The notes beneath the pieces were generated by a model. It was not told where the DNA came from and ran no database searches. It saw only the letters and a list, made by a program, of their open reading frames with translations. Source: Bacteroidota bacterium (lineage in GTDB: Bacteria > Bacteroidota > Ignavibacteria > Kryptoniales > JAKASW01). Taken from it: a stretch of 64,000 bases of DNA. Position numbers and translations under genes: made by a program. The DNA lies in assembly GCA_021811615.1 (NCBI GenBank), contig JAJZNW010000093.1:1-64000 (forward strand), read 5' to 3'. This document shows, piece by piece, positions 17,133-24,918 of this stretch. Positions within the stretch are counted from its first letter, which is position 1, and each line of letters starts with the position of its first letter.

Positions 17133-20100
17133 TCATCTCTTCTCGTACGGCGGCTGCTCCGGAGCAACCGGCGGGTGTTCCGTGAGCAGTTGCATCACTA
17201 CTTCGATTCCCTTCTCCAATTGCTGGTCGACGCCCGAAGCCAGCTCAGCCGGGTTCTCCACCACATTGAAGTCGGGAGCCACGCCGATTCCTTCGGGGAA
17301 CCACTTGCCGTCAGGCGTGTACATCCTGAAAGTAGGAACCGTGACGGCACCGCCATCGATCAGCTGCGGCGCTCCGGTAATTCCGATGAGTCCGCCCCAG
17401 GTGCGCTCGCCGATTAGCGGGCCGATCCCTGCTTCGCGGAAGTAAAACGGGAAAGCATCGCCGCCTGAACCGCTCCAGCCATTTATCAGCATGACCTTCG
17501 GGCCGAAGTTCGCGACAGGGGGCCACTGCCAGTTCTTCCCGTCGCGGACAGCCCAGAAGGCGAGGGGCTTCCGGTCGAGCATTTCGATGAACCTGTCAGG
17601 TATCTGACCGCCGCTATTGAACCTCTCATCGATGACGAGTCCTTGCTTATCGAATTGAGCGGCGAACTGCCTCTCGAGGTCGTTCTGGCCGGGTATGCTG
17701 GTGTCCTGGACATAGATGTAACCGACCTTCCCGCCTGTCGCCTTATCTACCTTCACCCTGTTGGCTTCTATCCAGGCAAGAAGCCGCAGTCTCGCTTCAT
17801 CGGCCATGGTCTCGACGGTCACTTTCCTCGCGCCGTCCATGGAAGGCTTGTCGTTGACGGTTAGCTCGATCGTTTTCTGTGCCAACCCCTGGAAGGCGGC
17901 ATAAGGGTCTTTTGTCGCGTCGATGGGTATGCCGTTCACGGCAAGTATGTAGTCACCCTCCCGGACATTCATGCCGGGCTGATCGAGCGGGGACCTGTCT
18001 TCATTGTCCCACGTAGCGCCTTTTATGATCTTCTGTATCCTGTATGCGCCGTTCGCAAGCTCCCAGTCGATTCCAAGGTAGCCGACAGCACGTTCCTTCG
18101 GCTCTTCGACGTCTCCGCCGAACCTGTAGGTATGTGACGAGCTTATCTCGGCTATCAGCTCGCCGAGGATATAATTCAGATCCGAACGTGTCATAGCGTT
18201 ATCGACAAGTCTGCCGTACTGTGTGCGCATTGCGCTCCAGTCGACGCCGTGCATATTCGGATCGTAAAAGTAGTCACGCTGGAACCGCCAGACGTCGTTG
18301 AATATCTGGTGCCACTCCTCGCGCGGTACGACCTTCATGGACATTTGTTCGACGGGCATTCTCTTGTCGAGTTTCTGATCCGGGCCGATGTTCGTGACAT
18401 AGAACGATTTCTGCTTCGATAACATGATCTTCTTGCCGTCCGCGGATATCATGAAATTGGATATCCCGCCCGCGACTGTCTTCTCTTCGCGTTCGGCAAT
18501 GTCATAATACTTCACCGAATTTTCTTTCTCCCCGGAACCGCTGTTCGGGACTCTAAGGTAGACCACCTTTCCGGATACTGCCTGAAGGTTCCGGTAGTTC
18601 CCCGCTTCAGGCGGGAGGATGACCGCGCGTTCCGCGATGTCATGGAAATCGATCCTGACCTCCTTCAACTTTTCCTGCGGTTTCTTATCTTCCTTCCTGC
18701 TTTCGTCTGACTTCTTCTCATCGGATCCCTTCACCGCGGCGGTATCGTTCTTCGGCGAAAGAGGCGAAGCCAGGGTATCCTGGAGAGTGATGAGTCCAAT
18801 CCTGGTTGAATTTGGATAGATGAAAGTATTTTCCATATCGCTGTAGACCGGCGTGAAGGTATTGTTTGTCAGGAAATACAGGTATTTACCGTCAGGATCG
18901 AAGGATGGATTGCTGTCGCTGTAATAACCGCCTGTGACCTGGTGAACCTTGTTGTCCTTCGTGTCGTAGACGCAGATCCCGCTATGCTGGTTGTCCATTT
19001 CCTTAGCGTACGCGAGCCAGCGGCTGTCCGAAGACCACGATACCGAGAAGTTTCTCAGCTCGCCTTCGTAGAAGTACTTTTCCTTGTCGACTTTCGTCGT
19101 CTTGCCGGAATCCATATCGTAGATGCGGATGTCCATCGCCTTATCGATGAAGGCAAGCTTCTTGCTGTCAGGCGACCAGAAAACTCTGTACCTGAAGCCG
19201 GGGCCGTAGGAAGTCAGCTTCTTCCCGGTGGTGGAGTTCTCGAGGTCTTTAAGAGTCAGTTCGTATTCACCGGACCGGTCGCTCCAGTATGCCACGTACT
19301 TACCGTTCGGAGACCAGGACGGGAATCTCTCGGCGACGCCCGAAGAATTCGTGAGGTCTACGACGTTGCCGTTCTCTGCGGGCACCGAGAAGAGCTCACC
19401 GCGTGCTTCGAATATGGCACGCTTGCCGTCGGGTGAAAGCGAATAGCCTCTTATCATATCCTCGACGTTCTCCGAGCGCGGCATGACGGTGACTTCGTCG
19501 GTGACGACCTCGATTTTCACCTCACGGTATTTCTCATCGGCAAGGTTGAGGAGATATAGTTTGCCTCCCGCCTCGAAGACGATGTCGTCCGGGCCAACCG
19601 AAGGGAAATGGATATCGAAGTCCTTGAAATCGGTAACCTCCCTTGTCTGTTTAGTGCCAATGTCATAGGCCCATATGTTCGCCCGTTCATCCGCTCCACG
19701 GTCGGACAGGAAATAAATCGTCTTGTTGTGCCACATTGGAAATTCATCGTTGGCAGGGTTATCGGTTATGTTAACGGCGGTTTTGTTGTTGAAATCATAC
19801 AACCATATATCGGCGGCCATTCCGCCCCGGTATCTCTTCCATGTTCTGTACGCTCTCGATATCGGAGTGAAAGCTATCATATTTCCATCGGGAGAGATTG
19901 CGCCGAACTCGCCGTAAGGGAGTGGAAGTTTGTCGGCTATACCGCCCGATGCAGCCACCCTGTAAAATTGGTCGAACCTCTGTCTTCCGCTTTCCATGGC
20001 AGAGGCAAATAGGATGCTTTTTCCGTCCGGGTACCAGCCGAGCATCCTGTCAGTGTAGCCATGATGCGTGATCCTGAGAGGCATCCCGCCTTTTGAAGGG

Positions 20101-20381
20101 ATGATGTAGACATCGGTATTGCCCTGGTAATTTCCGCTGAATGCGATCTTCGAGCCATCGGGCGAAAATCTTGGAAGGACCTCTTCGCCGGGCGGCGTGG
20201 TAAGACGGTTTGCGACTCCGCCTTGTTTGGGGGCCACCCATAGGTCGCCGGCATATTCAAAAACGATCTGGGTACTTGAAACGGCGGGATACTGCATCAG
20301 CCTCGCGTCGATTTGCGCCGCAGCCTCCCGAACCATTCCAGCGCAAACGAGGAAAACGAACACTACGGATACTCTCTTCAT
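17133..20381 (-). CDS. Tricorn-protease-like exported S41 peptidase
   Basis: 1082 residues. Signal peptide MKRVSVVFVFLVCAGMVREA, so the protein is exported, unlike archaeal tricorn. Residues 30-320 form a first beta-propeller of TolB/WD40-like blades (FSPDGSKIAFSG, SPDGNMIAF) and 320-560 a second set (WSPNGKYVAYWSDRSG). A charged low-complexity linker lies at about 560-595 (KGSDEKKSDESRKEDKKPQE). A C1 helper region follows (WRFQRDYFYDPNMHGVDW) with the catalytic His in ISSSHTYRFGGD, then a PDZ domain (YLGIDWELANGAYRIQKI, EGDYILAVNG), then the S41 core with ERFNSGGQIPDRF and the nucleophile Ser in NGWSGSGGDAFPF, and GERTWGGLIGITG. Family role: degradation of peptides to short products. Start has AAGGAAAGGG upstream. 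Confidence 0.92.
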   Translation of the reverse strand: MKRVSVVFVFLVCAGMVREAAAQIDARLMQYPAVSSTQIVFEYAGDLWVAPKQGGVANRLTTPPGEEVLPRFSPDGSKIAFSGNYQGNTDVYIIPSKGGMPLRITHHGYTDRMLGWYPDGKSILFASAMESGRQRFDQFYRVAASGGIADKLPLPYGEFGAISPDGNMIAFTPISRAYRTWKRYRGGMAADIWLYDFNNKTAVNITDNPANDEFPMWHNKTIYFLSDRGADERANIWAYDIGTKQTREVTDFKDFDIHFPSVGPDDIVFEAGGKLYLLNLADEKYREVKIEVVTDEVTVMPRSENVEDMIRGYSLSPDGKRAIFEARGELFSVPAENGNVVDLTNSSGVAERFPSWSPNGKYVAYWSDRSGEYELTLKDLENSTTGKKLTSYGPGFRYRVFWSPDSKKLAFIDKAMDIRIYDMDSGKTTKVDKEKYFYEGELRNFSVSWSSDSRWLAYAKEMDNQHSGICVYDTKDNKVHQVTGGYYSDSNPSFDPDGKYLYFLTNNTFTPVYSDMENTFIYPNSTRIGLITLQDTLASPLSPKNDTAAVKGSDEKKSDESRKEDKKPQEKLKEVRIDFHDIAERAVILPPEAGNYRNLQAVSGKVVYLRVPNSGSGEKENSVKYYDIAEREEKTVAGGISNFMISADGKKIMLSKQKSFYVTNIGPDQKLDKRMPVEQMSMKVVPREEWHQIFNDVWRFQRDYFYDPNMHGVDWSAMRTQYGRLVDNAMTRSDLNYILGELIAEISSSHTYRFGGDVEEPKERAVGYLGIDWELANGAYRIQKIIKGATWDNEDRSPLDQPGMNVREGDYILAVNGIPIDATKDPYAAFQGLAQKTIELTVNDKPSMDGARKVTVETMADEARLRLLAWIEANRVKVDKATGGKVGYIYVQDTSIPGQNDLERQFAAQFDKQGLVIDERFNSGGQIPDRFIEMLDRKPLAFWAVRDGKNWQWPPVANFGPKVMLINGWSGSGGDAFPFYFREAGIGPLIGERTWGGLIGITGAPQLIDGGAVTVPTFRMYTPDGKWFPEGIGVAPDFNVVENPAELASGVDQQLEKGIEVVMQLLTEHPPVAPEQPPYEKR

Positions 20382-20488
20382 ACCCGAGCCCTTTCCTTAT
20401 TGAGTCTTCGTTAGGTTATAAAACGCCGAACTCGCACGACCGAGTTCTCATGCGGCGCAGGATAGGCACCGCACGCCTGACTACTCAA

Positions 20489-20513
20489 CGGCGGGTAAAA
20501 TGTTCCCCCGCCG
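20489..20513 (-). terminator. Hairpin after the crcB-DUF190 genes, possible terminator
   Basis: CGGCGGG (20489-20495) pairs with CCCGCCG (20507-20513), 77 bases beyond the DUF190 stop codon. On the leftward strand the T run after it is poor; on the other strand it is followed by AGATTTT. It may end the leftward transcript. Confidence 0.35.
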
Positions 20514-20589
20514 AGATTTTAAGTAAGCCTCCCTGACGGCTTCTAAGAATCAAAGTTAAGCAGGTTCCGCTTAAAGAGCACCTGGTTCA

Positions 20590-20943
20590 TCACGGGTTTT
20601 TCCCGTGGGTATAGTGGATCACGTTTACTTTTTCCTCGGTGATCATTCCGCCGCATCCCGCCTTCTCGAACAGTTCTTCAACGATCGGCAGAAATGCGTC
20701 GATCTTTTCCTCAGTATCCACGAACTCAATTACCATCGGCAGGTCTTCGCTTAGCTCAAGAAGCTTTGCCGTGTGGATCATGCTTCCGGCTCCAAAACTT
20801 TCCACGCCTCTCACGACCGTGGCGCCGGCCATTCCGATCTCGCGCGCCTTTTCCACGAAGACATTGTATAGAGGCTTCTTGTTAAGGTGGTCGTCCTCAC
20901 CGATGAAAATCCTTAAAAGCTTTCCCGTTCCTTCCAATTTCAT
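20590..20943 (-). CDS. DUF190 family protein, partner of CrcB
   Basis: 117 residues, beginning MKLEGTGKLLRIFIGEDD. The family pattern is clear: LRIFIGEDDHLNKKPLYNVFVEKAREIGMAGATVVRGVESFG, read here in two parts (LRIFIGEDDHLNKKPLYNVF and GMAGATVVRGVESFG), then LPMVIEFVDTEEKIDAFLPI. These small proteins adopt a PII-like fold. They often sit beside crcB, and a role in regulating or assisting fluoride export is inferred from that linkage only. It follows crcB by 9 bases and is surely co-transcribed under the fluoride riboswitch. Confidence 0.88.
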   Translation of the reverse strand: MKLEGTGKLLRIFIGEDDHLNKKPLYNVFVEKAREIGMAGATVVRGVESFGAGSMIHTAKLLELSEDLPMVIEFVDTEEKIDAFLPIVEELFEKAGCGGMITEEKVNVIHYTHGKNP

Positions 20944-20952
20944 ATTCCTCTC

Positions 20953-21330
20953 CTATATTACCAGTTTTCCTAAAAGTGTCCCGAGCCATGCGGCAAGGAG
21001 CGCCACCGTGATCGACAACACGATATTGGTCGCGCCTATGAAGAACGAGCCGTCTCTGAGCAAGCCGAGCGTCTCGTAGGTGAACGTCGAAAAGGTTGTG
21101 AAACCGCCGATGATTCCGATCGCGACAAATGCCCTGAGGTCAGGACTCACGAGAAACCGGTCCTCGGCAATTGTCAGGAAGAAGCCTATGATCAGGCTTC
21201 CGATTATATTCACCGCGAATGTCCCGAAGGGAAAATCGGGACCGAGAAGTACGTACATCCAGCCGGAAACGAGATAACGCAATACCGAGCCGATACCGCC
21301 GCCGACAAAAATGACCAAAGTCTTTATCAC
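20953..21330 (-). CDS. crcB: CrcB/Fluc fluoride ion channel
   Basis: 125 residues from GTG 21330 (protein starts MIKTLVIFVGGG), which has CAGGTG just upstream; a TTG at 21348 is also in frame but would lie on the ribosome site. Four membrane helices are visible. The family motifs are GGGIGSVLRYL near the N terminus, PFGTFAVNIIGSLIIGFF with the conserved Asn, and GFTTFSTFTYET with the Phe-box and central Na+ site segment. Dual-topology dimers export fluoride from the cytoplasm. The gene is preceded by a fluoride riboswitch and terminator and followed by a DUF190 gene, so it is probably switched on by fluoride. Confidence 0.93.
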   Translation of the reverse strand: MIKTLVIFVGGGIGSVLRYLVSGWMYVLLGPDFPFGTFAVNIIGSLIIGFFLTIAEDRFLVSPDLRAFVAIGIIGGFTTFSTFTYETLGLLRDGSFFIGATNIVLSITVALLAAWLGTLLGKLVI

Positions 21331-21370
21331 TATTACACCTGTTTGCAATTATGATGGTAGATAAGGGCAC

Positions 21371-21416
21371 AAAAAAAAAACTCCCACCGTGTAAAAACTT
21401 TTCACGACAGGAGTCA
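21371..21416 (-). terminator. Riboswitch-controlled terminator upstream of crcB
   Basis: On the minus strand ACTCC-TGTCGTG pairs with CACGGTG-GGAGT (wobble pairs in the middle), followed by ten T residues (A run at 21371-21380). The 5' arm is the ACTCC that ends the aptamer, so aptamer folding with fluoride should compete with the terminator. This is the standard ON-switch layout. Confidence 0.88.
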
Positions 21417-21467
21417 TTATTCTTGTATGCAAGAAACTTGTTTAGCCTGGCGAACTCCATCGCCAGT
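21404..21467 (-). promoter_or_regulatory. Fluoride riboswitch (crcB motif)
   Basis: Read on the minus strand the segment contains GGCGATGGAGTTCGCC, then CTAAAC, a small TTCTTGCATACAAGAA hairpin and finally ATGACTCCTGTC. These are the hallmark elements of the crcB RNA: the GATGG...TTCGCC stem, the AAAC pseudoknot partner and the conserved ATGACTCCT end. It lies 75 bases before the crcB start and overlaps a terminator. Identification is from pattern recognition, not a covariance search. Confidence 0.92.
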
Positions 21468-21526
21468 ATGGGATAAACTAATAACTAAAAGACTGACGAA
21501 CAAGATATGACAAGGGGCGACAAGTG

Positions 21527-21934
21527 TCAGTTGTTCTTCGCGCCCTGGTTGATCCAGGTTCTTATGGTGGCGATCTCTGCCGAGTCGAGCGGATTATGAT
21601 TGAGCGGCATTCGAGTGCCGGCCTGTCCGGTAATCTTCAGATAGAGGTAACTGCTGTCGGCGTCGTAAGGTTTGACGATCAGGTAAGGCGGCTGCTCAAT
21701 ACTCGGGGCGTTAACTATGTCCTTGTAAGCGAATCCTGCCTGAAGACTCATCGGAGCGATGCCGCCCGTAACATGGCATCCCGGGATCGCACAGCTGTTC
21801 GTGAAGATCGGCTGGATCTGACTCGAGAAGCTGATGGTTGTATCGGAGGGTGATGGCCCGGTCGGACTGAGTGCAGCCGTTTTAGAGCATGCAGCTAAGC
21901 CGATCGCCATTAGTAGTACAACCGCGGTCTTCAT
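21527..21934 (-). CDS. Small lipoprotein with CX4CH haem-type motif
   Basis: 135 residues from ATG 21934, which has AAGGA at correct spacing. Signal peptide MKTAVVLLMAIGLAAC with the lipobox LAAC. The mature part begins with a Ser/Pro/Thr linker, then ISFSSQIQPIFTNSCAIPGCH, then YLYLKITGQAGTRMPLNH, and ends EIATIRTWINQGAKN. The order SxxIQPIF-C-X4-CH, a late Met-Pro and a terminal IxxWIxxGA helix matches small c-type cytochrome-like proteins of Bacteroidota and Planctomycetes. The spacing in the haem motif is CX4CH rather than CX2CH, so haem binding is likely but unproved. A paralogue lies at 22423-22866. Confidence 0.75.
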   Translation of the reverse strand: MKTAVVLLMAIGLAACSKTAALSPTGPSPSDTTISFSSQIQPIFTNSCAIPGCHVTGGIAPMSLQAGFAYKDIVNAPSIEQPPYLIVKPYDADSSYLYLKITGQAGTRMPLNHNPLDSAEIATIRTWINQGAKNN

Positions 21935-22048
21935 AGAGATCCTTTTCGAGCTACAACAAAACATGGCATCTTAAGAGTTTCAGGATCGGGTTGAAATTAT
22001 GGACCGGGCGGCGCGGGTACTAGAAGCGCGGCCGAAAACCGCCTATGT

Positions 22049-22134
22049 AAACACAAAGTCTCTAAGGCACAAAGAAAAATTGTCGGTTCTGCATCAATTG
22101 AGCTGACTTGGTGTCTTGGTGACTTCGTGGTTAG
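22049..22134. repeat. Imperfect inverted repeat of the CACAAAG/CTTGGTG type
   Basis: The left arm AACACAAAGTCTCTAAGGCA (continuing to 22074) and the right arm CTTGGTGTCTTGGTGACTTC (22107 to 22134) are imperfect reverse complements, matching at about 20 of 25 positions. Single-arm relatives occur at 5905-5925 and near 44270. Similar sequences are scattered in intergenic DNA of many environmental genomes. The rest of the 21935-22422 gap shows nothing else. Confidence 0.55.
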
Positions 22135-22422
22135 ACTTTTCGGCCAGCATCCTAGCGGGAGAGAATTGCCCTGCAGGTTGAATTACGACGCAGGGTCAGT
22201 CGGAGACACGGATGCGCGAGAGGTTGGAGCAGCGACGGCGCGGGAGGTCAAGGCGCCTTCTCGGCATTACGTAAACGATTGCAGGCGGGTCTACAGGCCT
22301 GGGGTCTATGTTCGAGATCGCCATGTAGAAACTGAAGGCGAAAAAGAATACCACTGTTTTCACGGGATCAATCTAAACAATCTATAAGTTCTTTTAAAGC
22401 ACCGCCGGGAAGACACAAATTG

Positions 22423-22866
22423 ATGGCATTGATTAAGGATGACCGACTGTTAAATTGGTCCGTGAAAAAATTAACCCTGATATTTCTATTCGCGATGATC
22501 GCCCTATCGCTGGAAGTCTCCTCGTGCAAAAATGTGCTCGGTCCGACATCCGGTCAATCGACGATCGTCTTCCCGGACTCCAACGTGAGTTTCTACAGGC
22601 AGGTTCTACCACTCTTCGAACAATCATGCGACTACTCCGGCTGCCACGATAATGGTACACAGGCCGGCGGACTCAGCCTGACGACTTATGCTGGTCTTTT
22701 CAGCGTCGCCGGCGTACTCACCCCCAAAGACACAGTCCACAGCATACTCGTTCAGCGGATCCAGGGGATAGGCCCAATAATGCCCCCTCCTCCACTGTCT
22801 GCGCTCAACAGCAACCAGATTAAAGGAATAAAAACATGGGTAATGGAAGGGGCTCCGGCGAACTGA
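22423..22866 (+). CDS. Small lipoprotein with CX4CH haem-type motif, paralogue
   Basis: 147 residues from ATG 22423; ribosome site weak. The N terminus is longer and charged before a hydrophobic stretch (LTLIFLFAMIALSLEVSSC) whose Cys could be lipidated. The mature part repeats the pattern of its neighbour: NVSFYRQVLPLFEQSCDYSGCH, seen in two halves, then TYAGLFSV, IMPPPPLSALN and IKGIKTWVMEGAPAN. CDYSGCH is again CX4CH and the late MPPPP segment could supply a Met ligand. It is divergent from the first copy, the two separated by an inverted repeat. Role inferred: periplasmic or outer-membrane electron transfer. Confidence 0.72.
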   Translation: MALIKDDRLLNWSVKKLTLIFLFAMIALSLEVSSCKNVLGPTSGQSTIVFPDSNVSFYRQVLPLFEQSCDYSGCHDNGTQAGGLSLTTYAGLFSVAGVLTPKDTVHSILVQRIQGIGPIMPPPPLSALNSNQIKGIKTWVMEGAPAN

Positions 22867-22891
22867 TAAGTTATCCCGTTCGCGTCTGTCT

Positions 22892-23271
22892 TTATTTCCT
22901 TCTTTCGAGGAGTACAGGTTCGGCTTTTAGAGCACTCACGCTATCGAAGGAAGCAACTTCCTGATCGTATCTCCCTGCCTGTAGCAGCCTCCTCTTCGAT
23001 GTGAACACGCTCGTAAATACAATCTCACGCCGCTTCTCGTTCCGGTAGGAGGACGAATACTCAAAATCGGAATCGCGGAAGTCAGCATCCCCGGCAAATG
23101 CCCAACCACGATTGAGTCGTCTTCAAGAATCAGGATCACCTTCTCGATGAGCACGTATGGATATTCAAATTCGACAGGGTATTCTCTGAAACGGGTAGTC
23201 AGCCATTCGGGATTTTCAAACGCCGGGAACGGGTCGGCGTATGCGGATGCCCGACTCTCCCGCGAAAGCAA
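22892..23271 (-). pseudogene. Frameshifted small gene
   Basis: The upstream half, from about 23271, reads a protein-like sequence (PFPAFENPEWLTTRFREYPV, then YVLIEKVILILEDDSIVVGH). Near 23100 the protein-like character moves to another frame, which is open from 23122 to a TAA at 22892-22894 and reads GDADFRDSDFEYSSSYRNEK, then VFTSVFTSKRRLLQAG, ending LLERRK. The first frame continues to 22936 but becomes Arg/Gly/Cys-rich and unlikely. A single indel would join the two halves into about 125 residues. It could be a pseudogene or a sequencing error. The family is not recognised. It lies directly downstream of the ferritin-like gene on the same strand. Confidence 0.4.
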
Positions 23272-23302
23272 GCCGGCGCCTCAGGTACGGGACGGACCTT
23301 TG

Positions 23303-23551
23303 TCAGGTGAACATCTGGTTCATCTCGCCCACTATGGTCATCTGAGCCCGAAGTTCCTCGAGCTGTGCGGTGAGTTGTTCCTTATGCTCCCGTTCCATCT
23401 TAGCGAGTGAGATAAAAAAATCCCTTACTCTAGTGTCGCACGCCAGTCCGGCGGCGTGCCTGTATTTCTCTTCCGACTCGATCTCGCTTTTGATAGCCTC
23501 TTCAAGAATCGATATTATCGTCTCTCTTACTTCAGGTTCATCCTTAGTCAT
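23303..23551 (-). CDS. Small ferritin-like (rubrerythrin-type) protein
   Basis: 82 residues; ATG with GAGGAAAAG upstream. Two long helices carry metal-ligand-like spacing: EAIKSEIESEEKYRHAA and FFISLAKMEREHKEQL. This matches half of a rubrerythrin-type four-helix bundle, which would be completed by dimerisation. It has no rubredoxin domain. It follows the KOR genes by 10 bases and is probably in the same operon, suggesting a role in protecting oxygen-sensitive iron-sulfur enzymes or storing iron; that role is inference. Confidence 0.78.
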   Translation of the reverse strand: MTKDEPEVRETIISILEEAIKSEIESEEKYRHAAGLACDTRVRDFFISLAKMEREHKEQLTAQLEELRAQMTIVGEMNQMFT

Positions 23552-23561
23552 CTGCTTTTCC

Positions 23562-24908
23562 TCAAATTTCTCCCATTACATGCTCCAGGATTGAAAGGAG
23601 CTCTTCAGATCTTTTCTGAGTCACAGCCACATCCTGGAACGCGAGTGCGGGTAAGATGCCTGTGATTTTCACGGCGGTGAGAATCCCTGCGAACGCTGCT
23701 CCGGACGGGAGATACCTTCGCCTGAGCGGCAGCCTGATCACGCGCCCGCGGCAGCCGGGCAGCTCAAGAGTCTCATCGGCGACTATCAGCGTCTCGTCAT
23801 TCGTCGCTCCGAACACTCCTTTTGCGGCTAGGTCTTTGACGCCGTCCTCGGACACGACTATGACGACATCCGGAACGTCGATGCCAGTATAGAGGATCTT
23901 GTCGCGAGAGAGCACGACCTCCGAGGTAGAGAAGCCGGTGCCCTGAGTTATCGGGTTATCGTTTTTCTGTGTAGCGTTCGCACCCGAAAGCACGGCGGCC
24001 TGTACCAGGATATATGCGGCGGACTGAACGCGTTCGCCTGCAGTCCCCGCGATCACGAAGCCGGTTTTCTTCTCGAGTGCGTTTTCATAACGCGGCTCAA
24101 TTCCGCCGCCTTTGTTCTCTTCTTTTCGGCCCTCCAATTTCTCCTTATAGATCACGCCAAGCTCCTTTCTGTCATGCCTTTGCACGATGATTCCGAGATC
24201 CGCCGCCTCGCCCGCACCGAGTTCCGCGAGTTTGTTGCCCCGTATCGCATTGCCCCGTAGGGCGTACTCGGTACAGAGTTCCAGAACCTCGACGAGTGCG
24301 AAGCCGGGATACGAGATCGCGGCTGCAATAGTCTCGGCAAGGTCGGCGTCGGTTGCCGTCTTCCGTGCGAGAAAGCCGGCATTTGCTCCTTTCAAGATCT
24401 CTATGATATCCACCGGCGGGACTATGTTTCCCCCCGGCGTAGTAGCAGTGACAAATCCAAGCGGCGAGAAGCAGGAGTTCTGACCTCCCGTCATCCCGAA
24501 CAGAAAGTTGTTATAGAGTATGACGGTTATGTCGGCATTCAGCTGCGCCGCATTGACGAGGTGGAGAAGACCGATCATCGCTCCGCCGTCCCCGATAACG
24601 ACGATGGTTTTAAGCTTCGAGTCTGCAAGTATGGAATCGGCAATCTCGACTCCCGTCGCGAATGCCGTCGATCTTCCGTGAGTGGTGTGAAGCGAGTGCA
24701 CATTTTCGAAAAGAGTGTCCACGAGACCGACACATCCTATGTCGCTTGTAATGTTGACGTTGTGAGGCTCAATCTCGAGGCGGACAAGGGCGGCATCTAT
24801 CGCGTTCGTAACGCGCTGATGACCGCACCCCTTGCAGAAAGGGAATCTCTGCATAACCTTAAGGTAAGACTTTCTGTCAGTCGATCTCGGAGTCGTAACT
24901 TCGGTCAT
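23562..24908 (-). CDS. 2-oxoacid:ferredoxin oxidoreductase, fused beta (TPP) and gamma-like subunits
   Basis: 448 residues. Residues 1-230 are the thiamine-diphosphate beta subunit: PFCKGCGHQRVTNAIDAAL, then SDIGCVGLVD, HTTHGRSTAFATG, VVIGDGGAMIGLLHLVNAAQ and NNFLFGMTGGQNS, the GDG...NN motif for Mg-TPP. After a charged linker (EGRKEENKGGG), residues 265-448 are a gamma-type domain (TGFVIAGTAGERVQSAAYIL, PDVVIVVSEDGVKDL). The usual GxGGQG loop is altered to GTAGERV, so this domain looks degenerate. Together with the alpha subunit encoded just upstream it should oxidise a 2-oxoacid to acyl-CoA with ferredoxin reduction, or run in reverse; 2-oxoglutarate is likely but not certain. Confidence 0.85.
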   Translation of the reverse strand: MTEVTTPRSTDRKSYLKVMQRFPFCKGCGHQRVTNAIDAALVRLEIEPHNVNITSDIGCVGLVDTLFENVHSLHTTHGRSTAFATGVEIADSILADSKLKTIVVIGDGGAMIGLLHLVNAAQLNADITVILYNNFLFGMTGGQNSCFSPLGFVTATTPGGNIVPPVDIIEILKGANAGFLARKTATDADLAETIAAAISYPGFALVEVLELCTEYALRGNAIRGNKLAELGAGEAADLGIIVQRHDRKELGVIYKEKLEGRKEENKGGGIEPRYENALEKKTGFVIAGTAGERVQSAAYILVQAAVLSGANATQKNDNPITQGTGFSTSEVVLSRDKILYTGIDVPDVVIVVSEDGVKDLAAKGVFGATNDETLIVADETLELPGCRGRVIRLPLRRRYLPSGAAFAGILTAVKITGILPALAFQDVAVTQKRSEELLSILEHVMGEI

Positions 24909-24918
24909 TTATGCTCCA

